A DNA stretch of 64,000 nt from Ideonella sp. (GTDB taxonomy: Bacteria; Pseudomonadota; Gammaproteobacteria; Burkholderiales; Burkholderiaceae_C): contig JADKIA010000015.1 of the NCBI GenBank assembly GCA_016721465.1, forward strand, positions 124,001-188,000, in the 5' to 3' direction. Below, one piece after another: positions 45,182 through 54,021 of the stretch. How positions within the stretch are numbered: position 1 is the stretch's first letter; each line of letters opens with the position of its first letter. The notes beneath the pieces were generated by a model. The model ran no database searches. It saw only the letters and a list, made by a program, of their open reading frames with translations, and was not told where the DNA came from. The translations under genes were made by a program, and so were the position numbers.

Positions 45182-46147
45182 TCACTCCTGCGGGATGTCG
45201 TACTCCTGGACAAAGCTGCGCCACACCTGTGCGTCGCGCACGACGGCGGCAGCCAGGGCCGCCGGCGTGGATCCCTCCAATTGCAAGGCCAGGCGCTCGA
45301 GCTGCTTGCGCAAGTCCGGGCTGGCCAGCGCAGCGGTCACATCGCGCGACAAGCGCTCGGCGATGGCCGAGGCCATACCGGGCGGCCCGAAGAGGGCCTG
45401 CCACGAGGGCACCGAGACCGTCGCCACACCTGCTTCGGCGAGCGTGGGCACGTCGGGTGCGAGCGGGCTGCGCTGCGCGCCCAGCACGGCCAGGACGCGC
45501 AACTTGCCTTCCTTGGCCAGCGGCAGGCCGCTGCTCAGGGGCCCGAAGTTGAAGTGCACGCGGCCCGCCGTCAGGTCGGGCATCAGCAGCGCGCCCCCGC
45601 GGTAGGGCACGCGCACGGCGCGCGTGCCCGTGGCCTGCAGGAACTTGGCGGTGGCCATGTAGTCAGCGAGCGAGCCTGTGGCGTAGCTGAGCGCGTCGGG
45701 TCGGGCCCTTGTGTGGTCCACGAACTCGGCCGCCGTGCGCGGCGGCAGTTCGGGGCTGGCGAACAGGGCGTAGGTGAAGTGGCCGATCAGGCTCACCGGC
45801 GTCAGTTCGGCCAGGCTCTGGTAGGGCGAGGCCTTCTGCAGCAGCGGCAGGCCCGACATCGAGGACAGCGTCCACATCAGCGTGTGGCCGTCGGCAGGCG
45901 CTGACATCAGTTCGCGCGCGGCCAGTGCGCCACCAGCGCCGGGCTTGTTATCGATGACGACGGGCTGGCCCAGCGACTTGGCCAGCTCCTGGCCGATGAG
46001 CCGGGCCGCCGCGTCCGACGGACCACCGGCCGGCGTGGGCACGATCAGGCGGACCGGCTTGCTGGGGTAGGCGGCCTGGGCAAGGGCCGCTGACGGCGCC
46101 AGGGCATGAAAGACGGCTGCAGCCAGCCAGGGGAAAACACGGTTCAT
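45182..46147 (-). CDS. Bug-family (TctC-like) solute-binding protein
   Basis: 321 aa periplasmic binding protein. A signal peptide ends near AALAQA. The family hallmarks YPSKPVRLIVPTPAGGPSD, PVVIDNKPGAGGALAARELM and GRVHFNFGPLSSGLPL are present. Such proteins supply tripartite tricarboxylate transporters or act alone, typically with carboxylated ligands. It is divergent from a LysR regulator, which probably controls it together with the M20 amidohydrolase. Confidence 0.93.
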   Translation of the reverse strand: MNRVFPWLAAAVFHALAPSAALAQAAYPSKPVRLIVPTPAGGPSDAAARLIGQELAKSLGQPVVIDNKPGAGGALAARELMSAPADGHTLMWTLSSMSGLPLLQKASPYQSLAELTPVSLIGHFTYALFASPELPPRTAAEFVDHTRARPDALSYATGSLADYMATAKFLQATGTRAVRVPYRGGALLMPDLTAGRVHFNFGPLSSGLPLAKEGKLRVLAVLGAQRSPLAPDVPTLAEAGVATVSVPSWQALFGPPGMASAIAERLSRDVTAALASPDLRKQLERLALQLEGSTPAALAAAVVRDAQVWRSFVQEYDIPQE

Positions 46148-46187
46148 GGCAGAACTCCCTCGTTGATGGGCATGATCTTGGCTTGCC

Positions 46188-46245
46188 TTCGTAAGCCGCG
46201 AAACGGTATCCGTGCAGAATCCGGCATCAGCTTTTGGCTAATGCC
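46188..46245. promoter_or_regulatory. LysR-type operator candidates in the divergent promoter
   Basis: Two dyads lie in the 167-nt intergenic region. One is TTCG-N7-CGAA at 46188-46202, which contains the T-N11-A core. The other, at 46223-46245, has 9-bp arms with one mismatch around a 5-nt centre. Confidence 0.5.
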
Positions 46246-46314
46246 CCGCCAGGGTGCCACGTCGGGTTCCGCACCGGACGGCCTGACCCGCAACGTGCAA
46301 GCAAGGACCACGAC

Positions 46315-47313
46315 ATGGACAAGTTGCGTGCCCTGGAATACTTCATCGCCTCCGCGCAGGCCGGCAGCTTCGCCGGCGCGGCCAGGCAGCTCGACGTCAG
46401 TGTGCCGTCCATCCACAAGCTGATCGCATCGCTGGAAGCACAACTGGGCGCACGTCTGTTCGAACGCACGCACAAGGGCCTGACGCTCACCGCCAGCGGC
46501 GACACCTATCTGGAATCCTGCCGCCCCTTGCTTGAAGAACTGGCCGCGCTGGACCGGGCTGTCAGCCGCTCGGCCGACAGCCCCAGCGGTACGCTCGTCA
46601 TCGGTGCGCCTCCCCAACTGACACACCACCTGCTGCTGCCGGCCCTTCCGCGCTTTCGCGCGCTGTACCCCGACATCCAGGTTGACTTCCGCGTCGTGCA
46701 GCGGCCCAGCGACAGCGAAGCTTCCCTGGTCGACGTCTTCGTTCTGCACGGCTGGCCTGAGGCGCAAGACATGATTCACCGCCGCCTGGGCCGGGCACAG
46801 ACGCTGGTGGCCGCCACGCCCGCCTACTGGTCGCGCCATGGCGTACCGCGGCATCCGAGTGAGCTGCAAGCGCACGCCTGCCTGCTGGTACGCAACCCGG
46901 CTGGCATCCTGATTGACCTGTGGGACTTCGTACAGGGCGAAGAGAAGGTCTCGGTCAAGGTCAGCGGCTGGCTCAGCAGCAACGACCGCGAGGTGATCCT
47001 CAACGCCGTGATGGCCGGCGAAGGCGTGGGCCGCTTCAGCGAGCTGTCCACTCGCAGCCTGCTGCAGAGCGGGCGCTTGGTGCCGGTGCTGGCCGCCTGG
47101 GAGGTGCAAGGGGGCCCGCCACTGAACTTGCTCTACCGTGCCAACCACAGGCGCACGCCGCGGGTGCGCGCCTTCCTGGATTTCTTCGGCGAGCTGCTGG
47201 AGCAGGTGGACGCCAGTGCGCCAGGCAGCGCCCAGCCAGAATTCATGGAACTGCCGCAATGGCACCGTCGCGGCTACGGCCGTGCGTCTTCGGTGCTGCG
47301 CAGCCGACTCTGA
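46315..47313 (+). CDS. LysR-family transcriptional regulator
   Basis: 332 aa from ATG 46315 (MDKLRALEYFIASAQAGSFA). The winged HTH is standard (GAARQLDVSVPSIHKLIASL, then LEAQLGARLFERTHKGLTLT). The C-terminal effector-binding domain is complete. It is divergent from the Bug-type protein gene and 23 nt upstream of the M20 amidohydrolase, so it likely regulates uptake and hydrolysis of one compound. Confidence 0.93.
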   Translation: MDKLRALEYFIASAQAGSFAGAARQLDVSVPSIHKLIASLEAQLGARLFERTHKGLTLTASGDTYLESCRPLLEELAALDRAVSRSADSPSGTLVIGAPPQLTHHLLLPALPRFRALYPDIQVDFRVVQRPSDSEASLVDVFVLHGWPEAQDMIHRRLGRAQTLVAATPAYWSRHGVPRHPSELQAHACLLVRNPAGILIDLWDFVQGEEKVSVKVSGWLSSNDREVILNAVMAGEGVGRFSELSTRSLLQSGRLVPVLAAWEVQGGPPLNLLYRANHRRTPRVRAFLDFFGELLEQVDASAPGSAQPEFMELPQWHRRGYGRASSVLRSRL

Positions 47314-47336
47314 CCCCGCAACCCAGGAACGCATCC

Positions 47337-48509
47337 ATGCAAACCACCGAATTGCTGGCGCCGCTGCACGCCCAGATGACCGCCTGGCGGCGCGACATCC
47401 ACGCCCACCCAGAACTCGGTTTCCAGGAAACGCGGACCGCCGATCTGGTAGCGCGGCAGCTCGACGCGGTGGGCATCGAAGTGCACCGCGGCTTGGGCCG
47501 CACTGGCGTGGTGGGCATACTGCGGGTGGGCACATCGCCCCGTTCGATAGGCCTGCGCGCCGACATGGATGCGCTGCCGGTGCAGGAGGCCAACCGATTC
47601 GCGCACGCATCGCGCCACCCGGGGGTGATGCACGCCTGCGGCCACGACGGCCACACGGCCATGCTCCTGGGTGCTGCGACCCACCTGGCGCGCACGCGGC
47701 AGTTCGACGGTGTCGTTTACTTCATCTTCCAGCCGGCCGAGGAAGGCCTGGGCGGCGCACGGGCCATGCTGGACGACGGCCTGTTCGAGCGATTTCCTTG
47801 CGAGTCAATCTTCGGCATGCACAACCGGCCAAGCCTGGCCGTAGGACGCTTTGCCGTGCGCGCAGGGCCCATGATGGCTGGCGGGGCCTTCTTCGACATC
47901 GAGGTCACCGGCAAAGGCGCCCATGCCGCGCGGCCGCAGAGCGGCATCGACACCGCGCTGGTCGCGGCACAGATTGCCGTGTCCCTGAACAGCATCGTCG
48001 CGCGCAACGTACCGCCGGTGGAAACGGCCGTGCTCTCGGTCACGCGCATCCAGGCCGGCGACACCTACAACGTGATCCCGCACACCGCCACGCTGGGCGG
48101 CACCGTGCGCGCCTTCTCGCGCGAGGTGATGAGCCTGGTCGAGACCGCGATGCGGCGCGTGGCCACTGGCACTGCCGAGGCCTACGGCGCCGCCGCCACG
48201 CTGGACTTCCGCGAAAACTTCGCGCCGACGGTGAACGATGCGGCGCAAGCCGAGTTCGCGGCGCGCGTGTGCAGCGAACTGGTGGGTGCCGAGAACGTGG
48301 ACCGCCAGCCGCCACTGAACATGGCCTCCGAAGATTTCTCGTTCATGCTGGAACGTGTGCCGGGCTGCTACATCAACATCGGCAATGGCATGGGCGAAGG
48401 TGGCTGCGAGGTGCACCACCCCGGCTACGACTTCAACGACGAAGCGCTTCCGTTGGGCGCCGCCTTCTTCGTGCGGGCGGTAGAGAACAAACTCCCGCTG
48501 GGCGGCTGA
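47337..48509 (+). CDS. M20 family amidohydrolase (hippurate hydrolase-like)
   Basis: 390 aa metallopeptidase of the M20D/amidohydrolase group. The metal and catalytic signatures are visible: HPELGFQE, GLRADMDALPV, MHACGHDGHTAM, QPAEEGLGGA, and ASEDFSFML near the C-terminus. Likely hydrolyses an N-acyl amino acid or similar amide; the substrate is not evident. The ATG at 47337 fits the family start. Confidence 0.93.
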   Translation: MQTTELLAPLHAQMTAWRRDIHAHPELGFQETRTADLVARQLDAVGIEVHRGLGRTGVVGILRVGTSPRSIGLRADMDALPVQEANRFAHASRHPGVMHACGHDGHTAMLLGAATHLARTRQFDGVVYFIFQPAEEGLGGARAMLDDGLFERFPCESIFGMHNRPSLAVGRFAVRAGPMMAGGAFFDIEVTGKGAHAARPQSGIDTALVAAQIAVSLNSIVARNVPPVETAVLSVTRIQAGDTYNVIPHTATLGGTVRAFSREVMSLVETAMRRVATGTAEAYGAAATLDFRENFAPTVNDAAQAEFAARVCSELVGAENVDRQPPLNMASEDFSFMLERVPGCYINIGNGMGEGGCEVHHPGYDFNDEALPLGAAFFVRAVENKLPLGG

Positions 48510-49032
48510 TACCGCGTTGGCGACATCGGCACCGCGCGTCGCTTGCCGACGGGCTGGCCCGGACCGGGCGCTTCAACCCACGCCGTGATCGGCATACCAC
48601 CCATTCGGGCGAAATGCCCGCATCGTGCGCCACCTTCAACCACTTGGGGTGTCGCCCGGGATGAAGCTCAAATGCTCGGCGGTCAGCATGGTGGATTGAC
48701 TGCTTGCGAACGCACTGCGGATGCTCAAGTGACGACAATCGAACGGCTCCAATGGGTCGATCACGGGCCTTGGATCTAGGCGCTTGACCGGCCGCTTCCC
48801 CGCATCAACCTGACGTTCAATTGGAAGCCACCCTTGGTTAAGCCGCAGCCAATTTCTGAGCCCGTCACCCAACGCGCCATCTTGGTGGTGGGCCTCGGTC
48901 GGATTCTGTGGCGGTATCGAATCGGAAATGATGGCCGATCTGGATCGGAATCGCTGGCGACTCTGGCCAGGAATTCGCACGTGACGTAGGGCGCGGCGAG
49001 AATGACGGCCATCGCTCCTCACGCCGCGCCGC
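48510..49032. other. Gene-free stretch before the helicase fusion gene
   Basis: 523 bp. I see no supported gene, promoter with good boxes, or repeats. Open frames on the - strand here have no recognisable content. Confidence 0.5.
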
Positions 49033-52000
49033 ATGCGCCTTCTGCTCTACAAGGGTCTCGACCTCCGTCGCGTCAAACCAGCCTTCGAGAAGATCAAGGC
49101 GGCCATCGAGGCCGATGACTTCCGCTCGGCCGACGTCAAGAAGCTGAACGCTGGCCCCTACTACCGGACCAGGCTGGACTACGCCAACCGCCTCCTGCTG
49201 CAGTTTGCGCGGGTGGAGCAGGGCGGCGATGGCCAGGGCGAGACGGTGTGCCTGGCGCTGGAAGTCATCGAGAACCATGCCTATGAGCGCTCGCGCTTTC
49301 TGCGGGGGGCGGCGGTTGATGAAGCCAAGATCGAGCGTGAAGCGCTGGCGGACCCCGCTGGGTCGTCCCTGAAGTCAGAGGCCACGCCGTTGCGCTGGTT
49401 GGGGCCTGAGCGTTTGCGCTTTGAGCTGCTGGACAAGCCCATCGTCTTCGACGACGCCCAGGAGCAGGCCTACCGGCATCCGGCACCGCTGGTGGTCATC
49501 GGCTCGGCCGGCTCGGGCAAGACGGCCGTCACGCTGGCCCGGTTGCGTGAGGCCGAAGGCCGGGTGCTTTACGTCACCTTGTCGGCCTACCTAGCGCAAA
49601 GCGCCCGGGCGCTGTATGCCGCACATGGCTTCGAGAACCCGAAGCAGGAGGTCGATTTCCTCAGCTACCGCGAGTTGCTGGAGACCTTGCGTGTTCCGCC
49701 TGGCCGAGAGGTGAGCCTGCCAGCCTTCGCCGGCTGGTGCGAGCGACACCGGCAGGCCCTGCGGTTGCTAGGTGACCTGGATGCGCAGGCGCTGTTCGAG
49801 GAATTCCGAGGCGTCATCGGCGCACAGCCCGGCGGCCCGATGTCGCTGAGCGACTACCTGGCGCTGGGTACCCGGCAAAGCCTGCTCAACACGGCCCAGC
49901 GCGAGATGGCACATGGCCTGTTCCAGCGCTACCGCGCCTGGCTCGACGAGGCCGGCCTGTACGACAGCAACCTGGTGGCCCACGCCTGGCGCACGCAGAT
50001 CGCAGCAGCGGCCGACCCGCCCTACGACTTCGTCGTCATCGACGAGGTGCAGGACCTGACGCCTGTGCAGCTGGCCCTGGTGCTGGCGCTTCAGAAGAAG
50101 CCCGGCCAGTTCATCCTGTGCGGCGACGGCCACCAGATCGTGCACCCCAATTTCTTCAGCTGGTCGGCGCTGAAGAGCCTGTTCTGGCAAGGCCTGGCGG
50201 GTGATGCGGCAGAGCGCACCATCGGCCAGCCACTGCAGGTGCTGCAGGCCAACTTCCGCAACACCCGCGCAGTGACCGACCTGGCCAACCGGCTGTTGAA
50301 GATCAAGCAGGCACGCTTCGGCTCAGTAGACCGCGAGAGCAACTTCCTGGTGCGCAGCACCGCCGGCCAGGCGGGCAGCGTGACGCTGGTGTCAGCCAAA
50401 GACGCGGCGGTGAAGGCGCTGGACGCCGCCACGTGCCAGTCGGCCCAGCATGCGGTGATCGTGCTGCGCGACGACGACAAGCCCGCCGCCCGCGAGCGCT
50501 TCCATACGCCGCTGGTGTTCTCGGTACACGAGGCCAAGGGCCTGGAGTACCCGCACGTGCTGCTGGTGGGGCTGGTGTCGGGCCAGCGGCAAGCGTATGC
50601 CGAGGTCTGCGAGGGCGTGATGGAAGAAGACCTGCAGACCGAGGAACTGGACTACCGGCGCGCCAAGGACAAGGCCGACAAGTCGCTGGAGCTCTACAAG
50701 TTCTACGTCAACGCGCTGTATGTGGCCATGACGCGCGCGGTGCAGACGCTGACACTCGTGGAGTCGGACGTCGGCCACCCGCTGTTGGCCCTGCTGGGCT
50801 TGCAGGCAGGCGATGCAGTGGCACAGGCCGTGCGCGCATCCACCCGCGAGGAATGGGCGCAGGAAGCCCGCAAGCTGCAGCTGCAGGGCAAGGAGGAACA
50901 GGCCCAGGCCATTCGCGACGCCTTCCTGCAGCACAAGCCCGTGCCGTGGACACCCTGGAGCCGTGCGCTCATCGAAGAGCTCCTCCCAAAGGCGCTGGAC
51001 CCCAAGAACCCGAGCAGCAAGCCCAAGCAGGCACTGTTTGACTACGCGCTTTGGCATGGCCAGCACGAATGGATCACGGCGCTGGGCAAGTGCAACTTTG
51101 CGACCGCCAGGCAACTTCTGGACGACGGCGAGTTCTGCGGGGCCGGCACGGTCAAACCCAGCCGCTACGCTTTCCAGGACGACCGCTGGGATCGACTGGA
51201 AGCACTGACCCGCAAGGCCTTGGCCGCAGTCCGGCAACGCTACCTGCAGCCGTGGGAGGCGAAGAAATTCAAGGATCTGCTGCTGCAGGCCGATGTGCAC
51301 GGCCCCGACCACGCCACGCCCGTGGGCGCCACGCCGCTGATGCTGGCCGCGATGGCCGGCAACGCCCCGCTGATCCAGGCACTTCTGGACAAGGGCGCCG
51401 ACCCGCAACGGCGCGACGACTTCGGCCACACCGCCTGGGACTGTGCGCTGAGCCGCGCGCTGCAGGAGCCCGGCTTTGCAGGCAAAGGCCTCGCGGCGGT
51501 CTTCCCAATGTTGGCCCCTGCGGCACTGGACGTGCAGACTGATGGTCGGCTCGTGCGGTTGGAACGGCGCCAGGGTGAGTATTGGGTGCTGATGCTGATG
51601 CTGGCTGGGTTGAAGACGCAGTGGTCGCGCTGTGTGACGCGCCAGGTGGAGCCGCACAAGTACCCGCGGGGCTTCTTTGCCGAGCAGCTGCATGACGTTC
51701 TGGCCCAGCTGCCCGCCTGGTTGTGGCCCGAGAAGCGCCGCAAGCGCAGCTACGTCAACCAGGTGCTGGCGCGCGCCGAAGTGGGCAGCGCCTACCAGCC
51801 GGCTCGCAAGCTGTGGGTGCGCGCGCGCAATGGCCACTACCTGCCGAACCCCGACATGCAGTTGCGCGTTGCGGGCGCGTGGATGCCGGTCTACGAGGCC
51901 ATGGCGCTGGGCTGGGTGGACAGGGGCTGCAACGATGGCGAGGCTTACAGACCCAGCCCGCTGGAACTGGTGACGCGCCTGGGCGCGCCGCGAAGTGAAG

Positions 52001-52053
52001 AGCTGCTGGCGGACAGCGGCTCAGCGCCGGCCTCGGAGGTCAGCGGTGATTGA
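49033..52053 (+). CDS. RelE/ParE-like domain fused to SF1 (UvrD-like) helicase and ankyrin repeats
   Basis: 1006 aa. Residues 1-90 resemble a RelE/ParE-type small fold (KAFEK-like helix pair, then YYRTRLDYANRLLLQFARVE and LALEVIENHAYERSRFL). Residues 140-600 are a superfamily-1 helicase: Walker A GSAGSGKT (157-164), motif II VVIDEVQDL with Asp337-Glu338, motif III GDGHQIVHPN, motif IV NFRNTR (about 407), motif V SVHEAKGLEYPH (about 498) and motif VI ALYVAMTRA (about 565). An ankyrin stretch at about 766-803 reads GATPLMLAAMAGNAPLIQAL. Unknown C-terminal part. It stands alone upstream of other defence-like genes. Confidence 0.85.
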   Translation: MRLLLYKGLDLRRVKPAFEKIKAAIEADDFRSADVKKLNAGPYYRTRLDYANRLLLQFARVEQGGDGQGETVCLALEVIENHAYERSRFLRGAAVDEAKIEREALADPAGSSLKSEATPLRWLGPERLRFELLDKPIVFDDAQEQAYRHPAPLVVIGSAGSGKTAVTLARLREAEGRVLYVTLSAYLAQSARALYAAHGFENPKQEVDFLSYRELLETLRVPPGREVSLPAFAGWCERHRQALRLLGDLDAQALFEEFRGVIGAQPGGPMSLSDYLALGTRQSLLNTAQREMAHGLFQRYRAWLDEAGLYDSNLVAHAWRTQIAAAADPPYDFVVIDEVQDLTPVQLALVLALQKKPGQFILCGDGHQIVHPNFFSWSALKSLFWQGLAGDAAERTIGQPLQVLQANFRNTRAVTDLANRLLKIKQARFGSVDRESNFLVRSTAGQAGSVTLVSAKDAAVKALDAATCQSAQHAVIVLRDDDKPAARERFHTPLVFSVHEAKGLEYPHVLLVGLVSGQRQAYAEVCEGVMEEDLQTEELDYRRAKDKADKSLELYKFYVNALYVAMTRAVQTLTLVESDVGHPLLALLGLQAGDAVAQAVRASTREEWAQEARKLQLQGKEEQAQAIRDAFLQHKPVPWTPWSRALIEELLPKALDPKNPSSKPKQALFDYALWHGQHEWITALGKCNFATARQLLDDGEFCGAGTVKPSRYAFQDDRWDRLEALTRKALAAVRQRYLQPWEAKKFKDLLLQADVHGPDHATPVGATPLMLAAMAGNAPLIQALLDKGADPQRRDDFGHTAWDCALSRALQEPGFAGKGLAAVFPMLAPAALDVQTDGRLVRLERRQGEYWVLMLMLAGLKTQWSRCVTRQVEPHKYPRGFFAEQLHDVLAQLPAWLWPEKRRKRSYVNQVLARAEVGSAYQPARKLWVRARNGHYLPNPDMQLRVAGAWMPVYEAMALGWVDRGCNDGEAYRPSPLELVTRLGAPRSEELLADSGSAPASEVSGD

Positions 52054-52324
52054 AGGAGCTGGCGCGCCGACATGGCGCAGCCCGCGCCTGCGGCCGCGTG
52101 CGGCCTGCTGCTGGCCCGCCCGCCGTGACATCAGCCGGGACAGGCTGCGGTTGCCATTCAGCCACCTGGGCGCGGCGCCGCGCAGGAACGCGGCGAACGC
52201 CTGAAACGCGTCGACGGGCATGCCATCGAGCGGTGTGCGCTTGCGGGTGGCGATGAGCGTGTGCATGCGGCAGGCTCCTGTTCTGATCGGACATTGTGCG
52301 TGCCAGGGCCCGCAGAATGCACAC

Positions 52325-52855
52325 ATGGACGACATCAGCGCCAAGGAAGACGTCACCAGGTTTCTGGCCAGCCAGGATGCGCAGACGCTCGCGCAGACAT
52401 TGCTGGAGCTGGCCGAGGACTACCCGCCGGTCTACCAGCGCCTGGAACGTTTGAGATCGCAAAACGATCCGGCTGCGTTGACGGACCAGTTCACGTTGCG
52501 GTTGAAGGGTTGGCAGAACGATGATCGATATGTTCGGTCCCAGGACGCTGCCGCATTCGGCAGGGAACTCGACATGTGGGTCGCGCAGGTGCAGCGCGAG
52601 ATGCTGCCGCGGTTTCCGGCCGAGGCCATGAAGCTGTTCGCGGCATTCATGGAACTTGACGTGCGGGTGTTCGAAAACGTCGATGACGATGGCGGCTACG
52701 TCGGTGGGGCGTTTGAAGTCGCCTGCGAATTTTGGTTGACCGCCGCTCGCGCGGCCGGATGCACCTCGGGCGAAATTGCCGGTCGTGCGTCGGTACTGCT
52801 GGCGGCTGACCGCTATGGCGCGCGTGCGCTGCTTGAATCCGCCATCATTCGCTGA
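52325..52855 (+). CDS. DUF6880-like protein
   Basis: 176 aa from ATG 52325 (MDDISAKEDVTRFLASQDAQ). The alpha-helical sequence with ELAEDYPPVYQRLERLR and GGYVGGAFEVACEFWLTAAR resembles DUF6880, though that family is usually longer. Soluble, no signal peptide. It lies between the helicase fusion and the NYN gene; the 271-nt gap upstream holds no convincing gene. Confidence 0.55.
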   Translation: MDDISAKEDVTRFLASQDAQTLAQTLLELAEDYPPVYQRLERLRSQNDPAALTDQFTLRLKGWQNDDRYVRSQDAAAFGRELDMWVAQVQREMLPRFPAEAMKLFAAFMELDVRVFENVDDDGGYVGGAFEVACEFWLTAARAAGCTSGEIAGRASVLLAADRYGARALLESAIIR

Positions 52856-52916
52856 AGCGCCTGCGCGCCGAGCACCAGTGATGGACACATCGCGAGACGG
52901 GTGAAGGGAAGTGGGA

Positions 52917-53639
52917 ATGGCCAACAACGAAACTGCACGGCTGGCCGTGCTGATCGATGCGGACAACGCATCGGCCAGTGTGGTGAAGGAGCTACTTGAA
53001 GAAGTGGCCAAGTACGGTACGGCCACTGTCAAGCGCGCGTACGGTGACTGGACCACCACCAACCTCGTGGGCTGGAAGGAACACCTGCATCGTCACGCCA
53101 TCCAGCCCATGCAGCAGTTCGCCTACACCAAGGGCAAGAACTCCACCGACTCGGCGTTCATCATCGACGCGATGGACCTGCTGTATGCCGGCAACCTGGA
53201 TGGCTTCTGCCTCGTATCGAGCGACAGCGACTTCACCCGCCTGGCCACGCGCATGCGAGAGGCGGGCAAGGTGGTCTACGGTTTTGGCGAGCGCAAGACG
53301 CCCGAGCCGTTCATAGCAGCCTGCGACAAGTTCATCTTCCTGGAGGTGTTGAAGCGCCCAAGCGAGGCAGCGCCACCCGTGGCGGTGTCAGACGTGCCGG
53401 ACCTGAAGGGGTTGTTGACCCACGCCATCGTGGAGACGTCCCGCGACAGCGGCTGGGCATCATTGTCGGCGGTGGGGTCCTTCATCAACAAGAACAACAC
53501 CTCGTTTGACCCGCGCAATTACGGTTTCACCAAGCTGAGCGAACTGGTGCGAAAGCAGGCCTATCTGGAGGTCAAGGAGACGACGGATCCGTCGGGCTTC
53601 AATCATCTGTCTGTGCGAGCAAGGCCTATCGTGTCGTGA
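52917..53639 (+). CDS. NYN-domain protein with LOTUS/OST-HTH domain
   Basis: 240 aa from ATG 52917. The N-terminal NYN (PIN-like) ribonuclease fold has the acidic residues LIDADNAS (Asp14, Asp16), SAFIIDAMDLLY and SSDSDFTRLA. The C-terminal part, SGWASLSAVGSFINKNNTSF then FTKLSELVR, is an OST-HTH/LOTUS RNA-binding domain. The combination is known from LabA/MARF1-like proteins. RNA cleavage or binding is inferred. Confidence 0.85.
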   Translation: MANNETARLAVLIDADNASASVVKELLEEVAKYGTATVKRAYGDWTTTNLVGWKEHLHRHAIQPMQQFAYTKGKNSTDSAFIIDAMDLLYAGNLDGFCLVSSDSDFTRLATRMREAGKVVYGFGERKTPEPFIAACDKFIFLEVLKRPSEAAPPVAVSDVPDLKGLLTHAIVETSRDSGWASLSAVGSFINKNNTSFDPRNYGFTKLSELVRKQAYLEVKETTDPSGFNHLSVRARPIVS

Positions 53640-54021
53640 TGCCAGTAGGAAGGGCTGCGGCTTGCTGCATGGTCGCCATTTGACGCAGCACGATAGTCGA
53701 ACTGACCAACCAGAATATCCGGCGGCGTCAGACTGGACGGCGACACTCAGCACCGATCGTCGAAGGTACGTTGTTGTCGAATACGGTCGTCCACTCTGGC
53801 CGCGCGGACGACACTGGTGACTACCTCCAATGCGACTCTCCCTGAGGCTGCTGTGTTGGCTGTGCCGAGCAAGCGCAGGGGCCAGACACCCGATTTGATT
53901 CATCAAGGGTTTCGCAATAAGGGGCGCAGTCCCTTCACTTGCAGTCCGCACGGCGCAAAGGCCTGCGGCGCCTCGGGACTTGCTCGCTCGCTTCACCAGG
54001 GAAGCTGCGCCAGCTGTGCGG
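53640..54021. other. Gene-free stretch between NYN gene and E1 gene
   Basis: 382 bp between the convergent ends of the NYN and E1 genes. I see no supported gene or strong terminator. Confidence 0.5.

Noticed and set aside
52021..52266. Small - strand frame starting MHTLIATRKRTPLDGMPVDA overlapping the helicase fusion 3' end
   Set aside because: Basic, no recognisable domain, overlaps a solid gene on the other strand. Not enough support.
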